A stretch of DNA of 64,000 nucleotides from Hippopus hippopus (taxonomy: Eukaryota > Mollusca > Bivalvia > Cardiida > Cardiidae): positions 26,208,172 to 26,272,171 of the forward strand of contig OX328103.1 of assembly GCA_946811185.2 (NCBI GenBank), given 5' to 3'. The notes below the pieces were generated by a model that did not search any database, was not told where the DNA came from, and was given only the letters and a program-made list of their open reading frames with translations. Position numbers and translations under genes: made by a program. The first letter of the stretch is position 1. Each line of letters begins with the position of its first letter. Below are positions 1 to 11,875 of the stretch, piece by piece.

Positions 1-11
1 ATTGCATTGAT

Positions 12-231
12 TTAACCCTTTTAAAATTTTAGACTTGTCCAAATTGAAAGCATTTGCAGACAATAAAATAGATTTGACTCAAAAATTGAAATTTGCTTAT
101 GGAAGGGTAGAAAACATTGTGGGAAAAGGAGAAAATGCTGGTTACCAGCATTTTCTCCTTTTCCCACAATGTTTTCAAAAGGCCTTTTCCTTAGGATCAT
201 TAAAAGTCGGGATTGTGTGGTAAAGGATTAA
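12..231 (+). repeat. Family A TTAA MITE, full length
   Basis: Bounded by TTAA at both ends, with a CCCTTT start and a TGGTAAAGGA end. The centre at about 108-176 is a nearly perfect palindrome built on AAAATGCTGGTTACCAGC. This is one of the cleanest copies and a reference for the plus orientation, in which the half containing GCATTTGCAGAC comes first. Confidence 0.85.
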
Positions 232-524
232 TCCTTACTGTAGCAATTTTGTCTTCTATTGTCATGTGACATCCCCTGTAACTTTGCCATGATATAAAAG
301 GAACAATGGCTCAGAGATGCAATCGGTTCTATAGAAGGATAAAATCAGTCAGAAATTTAGACAGCTATACATGCAGTACCTGTTTTTATCATTCAGTTCT
401 ACGCTGTGTCTTATTTGCCCTATATCCATGTTTGAAATTTCATTTGATTATCTTCTAAGATAGAAATTATGACCCGAACAAGTTATAATTAAAGCCAACT
501 TAACACTTTATTACACTAATGGGG

Positions 525-763
525 TTGCCTATATTGAAAGTATTTGCAGACTAAAAACTAAAGTGTGGCTCAGATGATTGAATTTGTCTCAGAAAGAGCA
601 GAAAACAATGTTGAAGAAGGAGAAAATGCTGGTTACCAGCATTTTCTCCTTTTTCCACAAGGTTTTCAAAATAACCAGCGCTTTCTTTTTATCCCACAAT
701 GTTTTACAAAGGCCCTCTTTCTAAGGGCCATTATAAATGGTGATTGTTTTGTAAAGGATTTAA
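525..763 (+). repeat. Family A MITE, diverged
   Basis: Carries the ATTGAAAGTATTTGCAGAC segment, the palindromic core at 600-665 with a short core duplication after it, and the terminal GATTGTTTTGTAAAGGATTTAA. Confidence 0.7.
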
Positions 764-829
764 GGTGACATGTATAAATTGCACTGCTCTGCTAAAGTGA
801 GTGGAAATATCAGCCGTTTTCCGAACAAG

Positions 830-1265
830 CAGATATTAGATGTCAAATTGAAAGCACATGCAGAAGACATATTCAAAACTGATACAAATGAGCTAAAGCT
901 CTGATAGGGTAGTAAACATTGTTGGAGAAAAAGAAATTTCATGTTGCTAGCAATTTGTCCTTTTCAAGCATTATTTTCTTTTAGATAATTAAAGGATAGA
1001 AAACACTTTGGAAAAAATAAAAATTTCATGTTGCTAGCAATGTCTCGTTTTCCTAAATTATTTCCCCTTAGTTATGTTAAAGGATAGAACACATTGTGGT
1101 AAAAGTAGAATTTTTTATGTTGTTAGCAGTTTCTCCATTGTTTCTTCTGTTGACATGTTCAGTGATGGAAAATGTGGGAAAGGTATAAATTTCATGTTGC
1201 TAGGTTTCCCATATTGTTTCCTCTGTGGACATTTTAAAACATGGGACTGCTTTTTAAAGGGGTTT
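830..1265 (+). repeat. Family A derivative with tandemly repeated core
   Basis: Begins with CAAATTGAAAGCACATGCAG. It then shows about four tandem units of 75-100 bp, each with AAATTTCATGTTGCTAGCA-like sequence and CATTGTGG or CACTTTGG. It ends 35 bp before the acceptor of the exon at 1301. Confidence 0.6.
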
Positions 1266-1300
1266 AAAGTTTTAATGGCTTCAGATATTCTATATTACAG

Positions 1301-1591
1301 GAACTAGGAGATGTGATTGCAAGACAGTTCAATGTTAACCCTGATTCCCAACCAAAAATGATGACTTACATCAGAAGCTGTGTCAGCTTATGCTGGAAAA
1401 CAAACATGCATCGAGAACCAGTCTATATAGACTTTTCTGAACCGGGCACCAGGGAGGAGTTTGACTATGATACATTTAAGCCATTCCTTTACCCGAAGGG
1501 AGATTTCATGGATTATGTTGTTTGGCCTCCCATGTATGTCCACAAGGGTGGCAAAATGATAGCTAAGGGTATCGCGGAAAGAAAAGATTAA
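1301..1591 (+). CDS. Terminal exon, MIEAP (SPATA18-like) C-terminal domain protein
   Basis: The exon follows a TATATTACAG acceptor, opens in phase 0 with ELGDVIARQF, and reads 96 codons to TAA at 1589-1591. The protein has IRSCVSLCW near residue 30 and ends VVWPPMYVHKGGKMIAKG. From memory, this resembles the C-terminal domain of mitochondria-eating proteins (an R-x-C-W-like element early, then a final VWP block followed by a GxxxxKG strand). In vertebrates MIEAP/SPATA18 acts in mitochondrial quality control; related domains are numerous in molluscs. Only the last exon is in the window; upstream exons lie before base 1. A possible AATAAA poly(A) signal is at 1712-1717. The domain call is from recognition, so a different protein with the same C-terminal domain is possible. 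Confidence 0.72.
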   Translation, partial: ELGDVIARQFNVNPDSQPKMMTYIRSCVSLCWKTNMHREPVYIDFSEPGTREEFDYDTFKPFLYPKGDFMDYVVWPPMYVHKGGKMIAKGIAERKD

Positions 1592-1735
1592 GCATTTTTC
1601 TGTCATGCATTATAATGATTATTTTATTGCATTTCTTAATGCTCCTGGATAAATCCACAATCATCTTGGCCATATTAGATATTCCACCTTGACTCATTGA
1701 TTGAGAAACCAGAGAATAAATTTACTGTGACAACT

Positions 1736-1840
1736 TTAATCCTTGACCAAACAATTACATGGTTTGACGACCCTGATGAAGAAGCCTTCACAAAATATGG
1801 TGTAAAAGGGAGAAAATGCTCGTAAACAAAATGAGACAAT
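1736..1840 (-). repeat. Family A MITE fragment
   Basis: Matches the minus-orientation left half (GACGACCCTGATGAAGAAGCC, then AAAAGGGAGAAAATGCT) and breaks off at the palindromic centre. Confidence 0.55.
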
Positions 1841-1977
1841 TAATAGTGTGGAAGGTAGTAACTCTGATTTTTTTCTCCAACATGAGACCGAAGGTCTCGT
1901 TCGATATCAAATTGTTTCACGCTGCTCAAATTAAATACAAGCACCAGAAAAGTTACTACAACATAATATTCTGTATG

Positions 1978-2045
1978 TATTGCCTCCCATTTAAGTTCAC
2001 AACAGATGCAGCATGATACCTAAGGGCATTGCAGAAAGGACAGAT
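1978..2045 (+). pseudogene. Decayed duplicate of the MIEAP-type exon end
   Basis: This stretch aligns base by base with 1522-1590, the last codons of the intact exon: TGCCTCCCAT against TGGCCTCCCAT, then CTAAGGGCATTGCAGAAAGG against CTAAGGGTATCGCGGAAAGA. About three quarters of positions match. The copy has an in-frame TAA just after the CCTCCCAT block, so it cannot encode the domain end. It is a partial tandem duplicate about 455 bp downstream of the parent exon. Confidence 0.6.
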
Positions 2046-2139
2046 GATTTTTATAATGTCTTTCGATGCACCTTCATAAATCTATTTCTTTATTGGTCAT
2101 TTTAGATTTTCAGTTTCTGTTTGAGCTAGATAACTTTGG

Positions 2140-2280
2140 CACCTGTAATCCATTCCTTTATGGGAGTGGGAAAAGGAGAAAATAGCATTTTTTCCTTACT
2201 AACAATGTTTTCTTCCCTCTCAAAGAGAATACCTTTCATTCGAGCTACATTTAATTCTTGATCAGCAAATGCTTAAATAA
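2140..2280 (-). repeat. Family A MITE fragment
   Basis: Has GGGAAAAGGAGAAAAT, a shortened core, and a diverged CAGCAAATGCTT end. The left terminus is missing. Confidence 0.55.
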
Positions 2281-2505
2281 GCCTTTATCACACATTCCAA
2301 GGCTATAACAACCCTGAAAAAGAAGGCTTTTAAAAACAATATGGGAAAAGGAAAAAAAATGCTGGTATCAGCAATTTTTCCTTTTCCCACAATGTTTCCT
2401 ACCCCTTCAATGACAAATTCTATCATTTGAGCTGCACTGACTCTATCAATTTCAATTCTTTGAATTTGGACAAGTCTATCATTTTGTTGTTTAGTAAAGA
2501 CTTAA
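2281..2505 (-). repeat. Family A MITE
   Basis: Reads ATCACACATTCC, AACAACCCTGAAAAAGAAGG, the core with an A-run interruption, and ends TTTAGTAAAGACTTAA. Confidence 0.65.
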
Positions 2506-2549
2506 ACATGTAGAAGGTAAGCATTAAAATATTGTCATCTGGTAAAAAC

Positions 2550-2779
2550 TTAACTCTTGACCAAACGACAAATACTTAGACTGGTCTAAATTCAAACCAT
2601 ATGCAGACAACAATTTAGGTGTGGCTCAAATAGTGAGATATGTCTTTGAAAGGGTGGAAAACATTCTGGGAAAAGGAGAAAATGCTGGTTACCAGCATTT
2701 TCTCCTTTTCCCAAAATGTTTTCAAAAACCTTCTTCCATTAGGGTCGCTAAAACTCAGGATTGTGTGGTAAAGAGTTAA
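2550..2779 (+). repeat. Family A TTAA MITE, full length
   Basis: Starts TTAACTCTTGACCAAACGAC and ends GTGTGGTAAAGAGTTAA. The palindromic core is intact at about 2659-2727. Confidence 0.85.
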
Positions 2780-2859
2780 ATCTCTTCTGAAGACCAATCC
2801 CATTTTTTGTGCCACATTTAATTATGTCATCTGCAAGTGCCTTCAATACAGGCAAGTGT

Positions 2860-3117
2860 AAAATTTCGTTATCTGGTAAAGTGTGTTTATTTTATCTGGA
2901 CAATTTTTTTTTAGGTTTCATCAAGCTAATGAAAGCATCTGCAGACGACAAATTAAACATTGCTGAAATGGGGGCATCTGTCTTTGAAAGGGTATAAGAT
3001 ATAAAAGGGAAAGGAGAAAATGCTTGGGTTTTTTCCAGCATTTTCTCCTTTGCCCATTCAGTTTTCAGAAGCTTTTTTTCTGGGGTTCGTTAAACGCAGG
3101 ATTGTTTGGTAAAGACT
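2860..3117 (+). repeat. Family A MITE, diverged
   Basis: Contains GCATCTGCAGACGACAAATT, the core with an altered centre (CTTGGGTTTTTTCCAG), and ends GATTGTTTGGTAAAGACTA. Confidence 0.65.
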
Positions 3118-3280
3118 ACACTCAAACTTTCTGAAGAGCCAGCTTCCCCAGCTCTGTAGTTGTTTTTGTCTACATAGAAGTTGATCAACAAGCCTTGTGT
3201 CTGGTGGTTATGTGGTTGACCAGTGATATTGTATAAATCTATCACATTATGCATCATTTATATAAATGTGTACATGTGTA

Positions 3281-3478
3281 ATTACCCTTTACCAAATGAC
3301 ATAGTATTACACTGGTCCAAATTGAAAGCATTTGTAGACGACAAATTAAATTTGCTCATGTGGTCAGAATTGATAGAGAACATTGTGGAAAAAGGAGAAA
3401 ATGCTCATTTTCCCACAACACTTTTTAAAGCTTTTTTCCAGGGTTGTTAAAAGTTGGGATTGTTTGGTAAAGGGTTAA
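3281..3478 (+). repeat. Family A MITE with half core
   Basis: Starts ATTACCCTTTACCAAATGAC and ends GTTTGGTAAAGGGTTAA. One arm of the central hairpin is largely deleted, leaving AAAATGCTCATTTTCCCACA. Confidence 0.75.
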
Positions 3479-3673
3479 GAACTAAGTTTTTGATTTTTTT
3501 TTTTATATTAATTTCTATAATCTTTATAAGTATGACTGTGATGTTTGCTTTTTTAGATCAATAAAATGCTTTTAACATAAAGTACTGTCATTGTGTATGT
3601 AGTTTAATCTAATTTCTTTTATGTTTAAGACAGGTAGATTGACCGTTTCGAACTTGGAATTATTTATATTTTA

Positions 3674-3845
3674 GCAATGCTCTGTGGAACGGGGCTGTAA
3701 TGTGTCTGCAAAAAGTATTGACCAATGTCTGCCTGCGGAGTCTGCATAGGCTGACCTGGATCAAACTAAATATTATGTGATGTTTTATATGGAAGTATAC
3801 ATTACAAAGATGCATTAAGCCCCCTTTTCCCAGTGGGCCTCTCTC
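3674..3845. repeat. Family B hairpin element, internally deleted
   Basis: Has ATGCTCTGTGG, GCATAGGCTGACCTGGATC and the terminal GATGCATTAAGCCCCCTTTT. The segment that normally separates the core from the 3' half is mostly lost. Confidence 0.6.
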
Positions 3846-3884
3846 TCTCATTCATATATTTTAGAATATTCCTTTGTATATTAC

Positions 3885-4015
3885 ACCAGTACCTGACAAT
3901 CCCAAGTTCTAACAACCATGACTTAAAGCCTTTTGAAAATAATGTCAGAAAAGGAGACAGTGCTTGTAACCTGCATTTTCTCCTTTTTCCACTATGTTTT
4001 CTGTCTTTGGGTCCT
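3885..4015 (-). repeat. Family A MITE fragment
   Basis: Left half and core of a minus-orientation copy (AACAACCATGACTTAAAGCC, then the TTCTCCTTTTTCCACTATG arm). The rest is missing. Confidence 0.55.
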
Positions 4016-4422
4016 GTTTCTGATCAGCATTCAGTCATGAGTGAGTGAAGCTTGAGAAACCAACCACAGTAAATGCCGGATTTGTACCACTACGCCGTTT
4101 CACGAAAAATGACGTCATTGTTGCTAAAGTGTACGAGTGTGGACAGTTTTTGATTTTCATGTTTAATAAAAACCAAGAAATGCAGCAAAAGCTTTTTAAA
4201 AACAACGAAATTGCTGAATAAGTTGCACTTACCCCAACTAGAGACTGTTTTGTTCTACTTTTGGTGTAAATGTCATGGAGCTATCTACTTCTGTATGAAC
4301 ACATTTGAAACCGAACTAGAATTGTAAACATGCATCCATGAATGGTATATAGGCTAAAGGTGATGAGGCGGGATATTTTTTTTGTCTGTCATTCGGCTTA
4401 TGTGATGAATAGAATCTCAATC

Positions 4423-4541
4423 TGTGTTTATGTATTACATTTTTATCAAACTTGTTGACTAAAATATATTTGACGCTCGCTAAGGCTCACGTAGTACAAT
4501 TTTAGTTAACTCGTTTGATGAAAATGATAATACATAAACAC
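4423..4541. repeat. Long imperfect palindrome, loop CTCGCTAAGGCTC
   Basis: GTGTTTATGTATTACATTTT on the left is matched in reverse complement by AAAATGATAATACATAAACAC on the right, around a loop with GCTCGCTAAGGCTCACG. The arms are about 50 bp with mismatches. It may be a small palindromic transposon. Confidence 0.6.
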
Positions 4542-5792
4542 TCATGTAAGATCTTTTATTTAACTTATTGCAACCAATTTGCATCATATGACTTAGGAAA
4601 AATTGTTTCTTTTGCTGCCACGTAGATCTATCTAAAGTTGCCTTTGGCTACAGTACATTTCAAACTTGTCAAATGCAATGCCAAGTCTGAGAAACTGCTC
4701 CATTTGCCACAATATATTTAAAAGTTTTCTGCTACAAACCAAAATCAGAGGAACAAGACAGTCATTAGTTTTGTCACTTATCTGATGAAACCAAATTTGA
4801 AAAATACTGCTAATCATTGTCACTATGGGCAATAGTTGTACTACTTTGTAGCTTATCTGGTATCTAGAACAGTTCTAGACTGATGCTACATGTATATAAG
4901 CTCTAGTTTATCTCAAACTCCTCCATGTGCAAGAAGCATGCCTTCTGGGGTAGGGACATTTTCAACTAAAACACATTTGTTTGAGGAATGTAAGCCTATA
5001 TATAGGATACAACAAACTAATTACCAGCCCTCCCCATAATGTTGTTTTAGGAATATCACGTTTGAATATAAAGATAGTAAGAAATAAATCCATGGAGAAC
5101 TCCATGTAAGATCTAATAGATTTACATGTAGATCTAATCTATATATGACTGAGTGACCGTGATTCTTGACTCTCAGGGACCCAATTTTAATGATAAAGAA
5201 CTATTGGGGTATGGTTCAAATTTCAAAAATGTTCAAAGCCCCATAATTTCAGATTGTGTGAGACAAAGGGGATAATCAACTGTTATTCGTATTTATCAAA
5301 AATATGTCACGAAACGTGGTTGTGAGCCGGTTGAAGAACGAATCCAAGGAACGACCTTGTAGCCCGCTGGCAAGCCATTCAAATGTCATACCTTAATTTA
5401 ATATTGCACAAATTTGCAGGAGCACATTCTGTTTATTGTATGCTCTAAATCGAACGCTGACAAGTGTACCCAAATTACTATCTATCAGCCGAAAGCACGA
5501 TGCGCATGAATACACAGTATGCCGAGCAAGAGTTAACATTTTAAAATCGCCGCCATGTTTACTTTCATCGAGGTGACACGCATTTGTATTGGAAAAGATT
5601 TGTTGGAATATCTGTATGGTCTCTGAATATATACGTGGTTTCCGGTATGCGATGTGATAAGTAGATTTAATATGGATATGGTATATAGAAAAGTAGAACT
5701 AAACAATGTCATCAGATCTTCATGCTTGAACTAGAACATAAGTATTCGCCTAGCGTGGGTCAAATACACAACGGTTGGCATAAATTTACAAG

Positions 5793-6003
5793 ATGGATCT
5801 TGTGGACTCTCGGAATACGTATGGCGTTTGTGTAAAAAACGGTAAGAATTTAAAATAGTAGATTGTAAATTGTACTAATGTCACTGTGGTGTATTTGTAT
5901 GTTCAACATGATTTCCTTCGTCCATGACTTTCCTCACAAAGATCAAAAGAATGTGGAATACAAATCTTATCTAGAAGAGGAATTGGACAATTTTCAAAGA
6001 TAA
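5793..6003 (+). CDS. Candidate two-exon mini-ORF, 36 aa, unknown
   Basis: An ATG at 5793 opens MDLVDSRNTYGVCVKN and meets a good donor (ACG, GTAAGAAT) after 5841. A pyrimidine-rich acceptor ending CACAAAG leads into 5942-6003, which is in phase and gives DQKNVEYKSYLEEELDNFQR before TAA. An AATAAA lies at 6017-6022. The intron would be only 100 bp. I do not recognise the product. The phase agreement could be chance, and the same exons could belong to a longer unseen transcript. Treat as a weak prediction. Confidence 0.25.
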
Positions 6004-6148
6004 TCCATTTGTAAAAAATAAAGGTAGATTTTTTTTAGACAAACCGTACCTGAAGGTAAATCTATTCATGATTTGTAACTATCCATTGACTTTGAATTAA
6101 AGTCATTGCTCTAATAGCCTGAGAAAATCATTAAATCTCTAGATCTAC

Positions 6149-6377
6149 TTAACCCATTACCACACAATCCCTACTTTTGACGCCCCTGAGAAAGAAACCT
6201 TTGGAAAACATTGTGGGAAAAGGAGAAAATGCTGGTAACCAGCATTTTCTCCTTTTCCCACAGTGTTTTCTACTCTTCCCAAATCAAATTTTTATTTTTC
6301 AGTCACCTTTATTTTGTCGTCTGCAAATGCTTTCAATTTGGACCAGTCTAAAATTTTCTCGTGTGGTAAAGAGTTAA
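6149..6377 (-). repeat. Family A TTAA MITE, full length
   Basis: Starts TTAACCCATTACCACACAAT and ends TCGTGTGGTAAAGAGTTAA, with an intact palindromic core. Reference copy for the minus orientation. Confidence 0.88.
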
Positions 6378-6559
6378 CTAGTTACCTTGTCACAGGGATC
6401 ATATATACGATCCCTGCTTGTCATGAAAGTTTAAGTAATGAGTACTGGAATTTATAGTTTATGTAGAATCTACTCATCTCGTAAAAGTGCATGACAAAGT
6501 GTTTGAAAAGATTGTTAATTTAAAATATGACACCATTATGGTATAATTAAATCTGGATT

Positions 6560-6688
6560 CAGCCTCCTGAGGAAGCGATCTCGAAATATTGTGCACCTGA
6601 ATGGCTTTTTCTATCTTTTGTAATTTAAATAAACGATCGAATTATGCAATTTTCTGGAATAAGTTGTCGAGATTGCTTCCTCAGGCTG
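6560..6688. repeat. Small inverted-repeat element
   Basis: CAGCCTCCTGAGGAAGCGAT at the left is the near-exact reverse complement of the right end GATTGCTTCCTCAGGCTG. The arms are about 23 bp around an AT-rich interior, consistent with a short MITE. Confidence 0.6.
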
Positions 6689-6879
6689 TCACAGATCAGT
6701 TAGATTGGGGCTGAATTCTCTCTATTTTTGTAACACGCCATGTTGCCCATTCACAGCAGCATACATTTGTGATTTGAGTATCAAGAGAATGAAATGGCTT
6801 TCGGTGAGGTACATGGGCGCAAAGCCCATTTTGAACGCACAGTGGGACACGCAAATTCGTTAAGTGAACATGTGGGAAC

Positions 6880-6997
6880 AGCTTTTGAAAACATTGTTGG
6901 AAAAGAGAGGGAAAAAAAAAATTGGTAACATTTTCAAACCACATTTGTCGTCTGCAGATGCTTTCAGTGTGGACAAGTCTACTTTTATCTGGTAACA
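6880..6997 (-). repeat. Family A MITE fragment
   Basis: Starts in GAAAACATTGTTGGAAAAGA, lacks the second hairpin arm, and ends with TCGTCTGCAGATGCTTTCAG and TCTGGTAA. Confidence 0.6.
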
Positions 6998-9325
6998 TGA
7001 AGAACGTGCAAATTAATGACAAAAAATCGGAAACTATCAGTTACATGTATATGATCTATGTATATAATCTTTCCTGGTCAAGTAGTTTTTTTTTTGCCGG
7101 TTTTCGGCCCCGTGGATGGCTTATATACACGTTTGCTTTATTTAACGCCCCCCGTCCTGGTTAATGCATGTCTGTAATGGTCCGGAATACATTAAAGTTC
7201 TACATCTTATGCAATACAGAAAATAAGAAAAATCACCAAAAAGTCATAGTATATTTTTTTGCCAAGATGTCAAGGAATTTTAAAAAAAATGACCTCTACT
7301 CCAGCAGAATGAGTATCAAATGTCTATCACAATGATTTTTGACGAGCAGGTTTTCCAAAGGTTTTGTAACTTTAAAACATCCACCCAGGGAGTGTTTGTG
7401 AAAGTTTGAAGAAAATCTCAATGAGTGTTTTGAAGAAGCAGGTTTTTTTTTCTGAATTATAGTATTTTTCAGTCTTGTTGTAATAAAAACCACATTACTT
7501 TGTGGAAACATATTTCATTAAGTTATTCTGAAAATGTGGTTTTGCATGATCACTTCTCTGAAGTATGGTCAAAATTGGTTTCAGACCAGTTTCAGTGTTC
7601 CACTATAGATGTTTGGAATGAAGTTAACGAACACAACACAACACGATAGATGGCTGGACATGAACTAAGTGTTGACATGCGGCCAGGTGAGCCAAATACT
7701 GTTACATCCTAACATTTATGTCCAGTTACCTATTGTTTAAAGATGCCCATTTACTCATTTAAGCCGAATGTAGAAATGTGTTTAAATCAATAAATTAGCA
7801 ATAGGGCCTATCTATAGCCCAAAAGAATGAAAAGAAGTTTCAGATTTGTTATTTGAAATGGATTTTGGTCGGGAGAAAATTACGTCGGGTCAACAATAGG
7901 GGAGTGTATCACTACAGTCATTTACACACCCCTATCTAAAAATAGAAGGCTAGACTACTTGTTGTTTCAAAACGGGAAATGGCGCACTCGTCTATTTGTA
8001 GGATCATGGGTTTTCCCTTCTTTCAGCAATCCAAAATCGCTAAATATTAATGTGCACATACGAAATTTACATTTCTAATGTCTTTAAATTCATTCCACTG
8101 CACTCTCGATATAAAATTCCGACATCCTTGAGTAAACTGCTTTTGGGTTCTTGTGACATAGATTGTTGCGGCAGTAGACCTGTGTAGTGTATCTCGGCTC
8201 CACTTTTTTGTCATTTACATGAATGCAAGGCGAAGGTTGTACAGAGTCACGTGACAAGCATAATGCGGTATCCACGATTGAACGGGATAGGAGCCAAGTC
8301 CAAAATTACATTTTCTATCCATCGTAATCTATGCAATCTCGCAACTGCCAGGTGTAATATTTGTCATGAAGCTACGAGAATGACTATAGTTTGATAAAAT
8401 ATCGAAGAAATTGGTTATATTTGGCTTAAAATAAGTAAATGGGTATCTTTAATGAAAGCTTTTCAGACTTTTATAATCTCACCATTCAAAAATGTTTCAT
8501 GACTAAATTTAGAATGACGATAGCTGGCAAGCCATCAGTAAAGAAGAAAGACATCTGTAAGAGAAAAATATTCCTCTGTAATATTTCCTGAATAGGCCTC
8601 GTGAGGCATCTTCCGATTTAGCGCCAGAATTTTGCAAAGGTTTGTGGGATTGTCATGTGATCAAACATTCAATAATGAGTATGATGACGTCATATTTGAT
8701 CTCATAAAAATAGACGGAATCACCAATGCAAAGCGACCAACCCATTATTTGGATGCATATCTGCACCTTCTTTTTACGCATGTAGCAGTCTAGTTTTTGT
8801 ACGTTCACAGGGAAATGTTTATTTTGTTGTATTTATCAGCACTGGACAACAACAAAAAGCAAAAGTGCAAAGATAATTTAAAAAGACCGAGGCCCTAAAT
8901 AAGTTAATGCAAAGAAAAGTGTAATAGAACCAGATCTATGTGAAAATTAATTTTAGTTTAACATAATTATTATGATTTAGCTTTTCGATTTTTTTTTACT
9001 ATAAAAACTTCTGAAACAAAAAGTAGACCTACTGAATGTGCACAGTTGAATTACAATGTATAGATATACATGTCTGTATAAACGATGCAAACAGGTCACT
9101 GTTTGCCCATCGTCGTTGTCGAGATAACATATTGTTTCCCTTTTCTTTGTAGCAACCAACGCGAGACAAAGTATTTTGTGCACGAATAGGCCCAATTTAA
9201 AAGAAAATACTTACACTTTTTTTCAAAGACTTTGGTATTAAGATAATGGAATCATGCCTTTAAGGAAACCCATTCGCACAAGGATAAAGAAAGAAAGAAA
9301 CGTGTCAAGGACTTTATGTGTTTAA

Positions 9326-9541
9326 TTAATCAGTTTTCATACTTTTCTTCGGACGAGCCTTCTTGAAATCCTTGTTTTCTTTACTCAAGTCTGTTCTCTC
9401 ATTTTGAATATTTTTCCATATATCGTAATCAGTGACGTCACTATGGATATGAATGCCCGGATCTTTGCCCTCGTGACGTAGCATATCTTCTAGCGTTTCT
9501 ATATTTGACTTGGACAACCTTAGATAACTACACTGCAATAC
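9326..9541 (-). CDS. Coiled-coil gene, terminal exon
   Basis: Acceptor TTTGTTTAG, phase 0, 71 codons then TAA. Encodes VLQCSYLRLSKSNIETLEDM and ends KKARPKKSMKTD. Being the most conserved-looking block, it is the best query for identifying the family. Confidence 0.75.
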   Translation of the reverse strand, partial: VLQCSYLRLSKSNIETLEDMLRHEGKDPGIHIHSDVTDYDIWKNIQNERTDLSKENKDFKKARPKKSMKTD

Positions 9542-11826
9542 CTAAACAAAAAGATGGGAATAAAATTATATAGTACTGTGAGAAAACAGAACTTTATAGA
9601 TCTACATATGTTTAAGTAACAAATCGTAGAAATCGGTTGAAATATTTTTGATGACTTCACAAGCTCCTCTGCATCCAATAATTGGCAAACTTCTCTAGCG
9701 TCGTGTCATCGGTAACGAGATTGGTCGACTAGAGTTAAATTCAATTCTGAGTCTAACTTTGAAGGCAAATTATCTGATTGGCTGAGATAGGAGGTTCTTT
9801 CCCTGCTTCCCTCAAATACTAAATAGTGCAATACAGGCGCTCGTCACAAAAGGATCCCTCTTTCACCCCCATACTTTGCTACTGCTACGCGATTATTCTT
9901 ACCTGGAAAGGGTCCATTTCATTCGTTGATTCATCATACTTTGGATTGAGCTGTCTTAGAACTTGTTCTAAATGTTCTATTCGTTTCTTTTGAGCTCTAT
10001 TACTTCCCAAGTCCAAACGACTATGATCTTCTTTAGAACTTTTCCTGCAAGAATATTAGTCCATGTACACGAGAACTATATACATTGTAATCCAGATTTT
10101 TCTATGTAAGGACACATATTAAGACAATAACAGAAGCCATGAACAAATAAACGTTTGAATTGAATCCGTAGATGAGGGCATTCTTGCATATTCATACTTC
10201 ACGTCCTCAGCGATTATTTATAGCGACAGCGATATTTCAAGACGTTGTCCAAGTAAAAACAAAATATTGTGCGCTTGCATGAAAAAGCTGGCCTATCAAA
10301 TGAAAAAGTAACCGTCACATGGGACATATCTGATACAAAATTTGATTTGCAGACCCAGAGACGTTAACGCGAGGTCTAATGTCTCAATATGAACATATTT
10401 TAAGGAAAGACATTATCTGGCCGCGACTGTAAACTATGTTATGATTGCTCGCTTTTATAAGCGCAGGAGTTCTTTGATTGTGCGTTGTGTTTCTTTTAAA
10501 CAATCCGAGGGCACTTCAAAAATTTCTTGGCCTTCTATAGCAATGTTTTTTTTTTATTTATTTATTTGTATGTGTGAGGCCGAGAATTTTTTAATAGCTC
10601 CAGTTTAACATTTACAATTGCAAAGCGGCCGACATGTGTTGTTTGGCAGAGATTTATACTTGACCTTCGGCAGTACAGTGAGTCTCTGTGCAGAACATAA
10701 GCATGGGCTATTTCATTTTAAGCGGTTCAATATGAAAGAGTTGACTAAATTTCAGACCTGTCCAAATTGAAAGCAATTTCAGGCGACAAATTAAATGTGA
10801 CTCAAAGGATAGGATTTGTTTTTGACAGGTCCGAAAAGATTGTTGGAACGGGATTATGGTTGAATATACATCTTGAGAACGATCATTTCGTCTCAACCAC
10901 ACAAGAAGTCTTCTTTTAAAAAGTAACAGGAGGAGAAATATCTTAGGATAAGTAATTCTCCCTAAGCCTCATTGTTTCAAAAGTTGCCTGTCATTATACA
11001 CCATTGAAGAGTTTTCTTATACACAAAGCCGTACCTTGAAGAATAGAGGCGTGCGTCATTTAAAATATGTTCCAGTTCCTTGAGGGCATTAATATCCAAG
11101 CCAGACTTGGTTCTGTGGTCGGAGAGACGTCTGTCCTGTACATTAGAAAACAAATACTAAGTCTTCAACAACAGGGACCTAAAGAGTCGTATTGTGTAAT
11201 AATGGTGAAACTTCGCATTTCAAGGGTGAAAATAACATGTTTTTGTTGTCAGTGTTTGTTAACATGAAGCTGCATAATATGTGAAAAGTCTGATCTTGGA
11301 TCAATACCACGTGATATACATGTATTATAAGATATTGTGCAGCAGGTTTCACCAGCTATTTTTTTCCAAATGTAATTCTAAATTACAAGACTAGCCATTT
11401 TCTTTGATGCTAGTCTGGGAAGTTTGAATTAGATCAGCATTTAGAATTGGGCCATGCTCTGTGAAAAGGGGTTTTAATGCATCTTCAAAGGGTTTCTACC
11501 CAGATCAGCCTGCGTAGTTTCACAGACTGAACAATGTTGAAACGTTTTGCTATATAGATCGAATTTCTACATGTCAATGATGTCTTGCAGAAAACTTACT
11601 AAAAGCAAAACGTTTCGACCCAGGTCAGCCCATGCAAGCTGGCATTGGTTGATACATTTAGCAGATAGCCTACATTAAACACTCCCCCTTCTTTAACGGA
11701 GCATGACTGATGTTAATATTACAGAAAACAGTTACATACTGTTCACGAGTTTTCGTTATGTTGCTTTCCAATTATTGGCACTACGCACAACAGTTTTCCC
11801 AAAAAGCAGTTGCGACTTTCAAACAA

Positions 11827-11875
<49 letters not shown>

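Larger units (their letters stand above)
1592..5792. other. Intergenic, repeat-rich, no supported gene
   Basis: Between the MIEAP-type exon and the mini-ORF candidate I see only family A and B copies, a decayed exon copy and a long palindrome near 4423-4541. Stretches 4050-4420 and 4545-5790 show no gene or repeat that I recognise. Confidence 0.6.
6004..9325. other. Intergenic stretch
   Basis: Holds two family A copies and a 129-bp inverted-repeat element (listed separately). From 7200 to 9300 I see no supported gene, RNA or repeat. Confidence 0.5.

Noticed and set aside
12..1265. CRISPR-like array of regularly spaced repeats
   Set aside because: Repeats are dispersed MITEs with target duplications in a eukaryotic genome; spacing and spacers do not fit.
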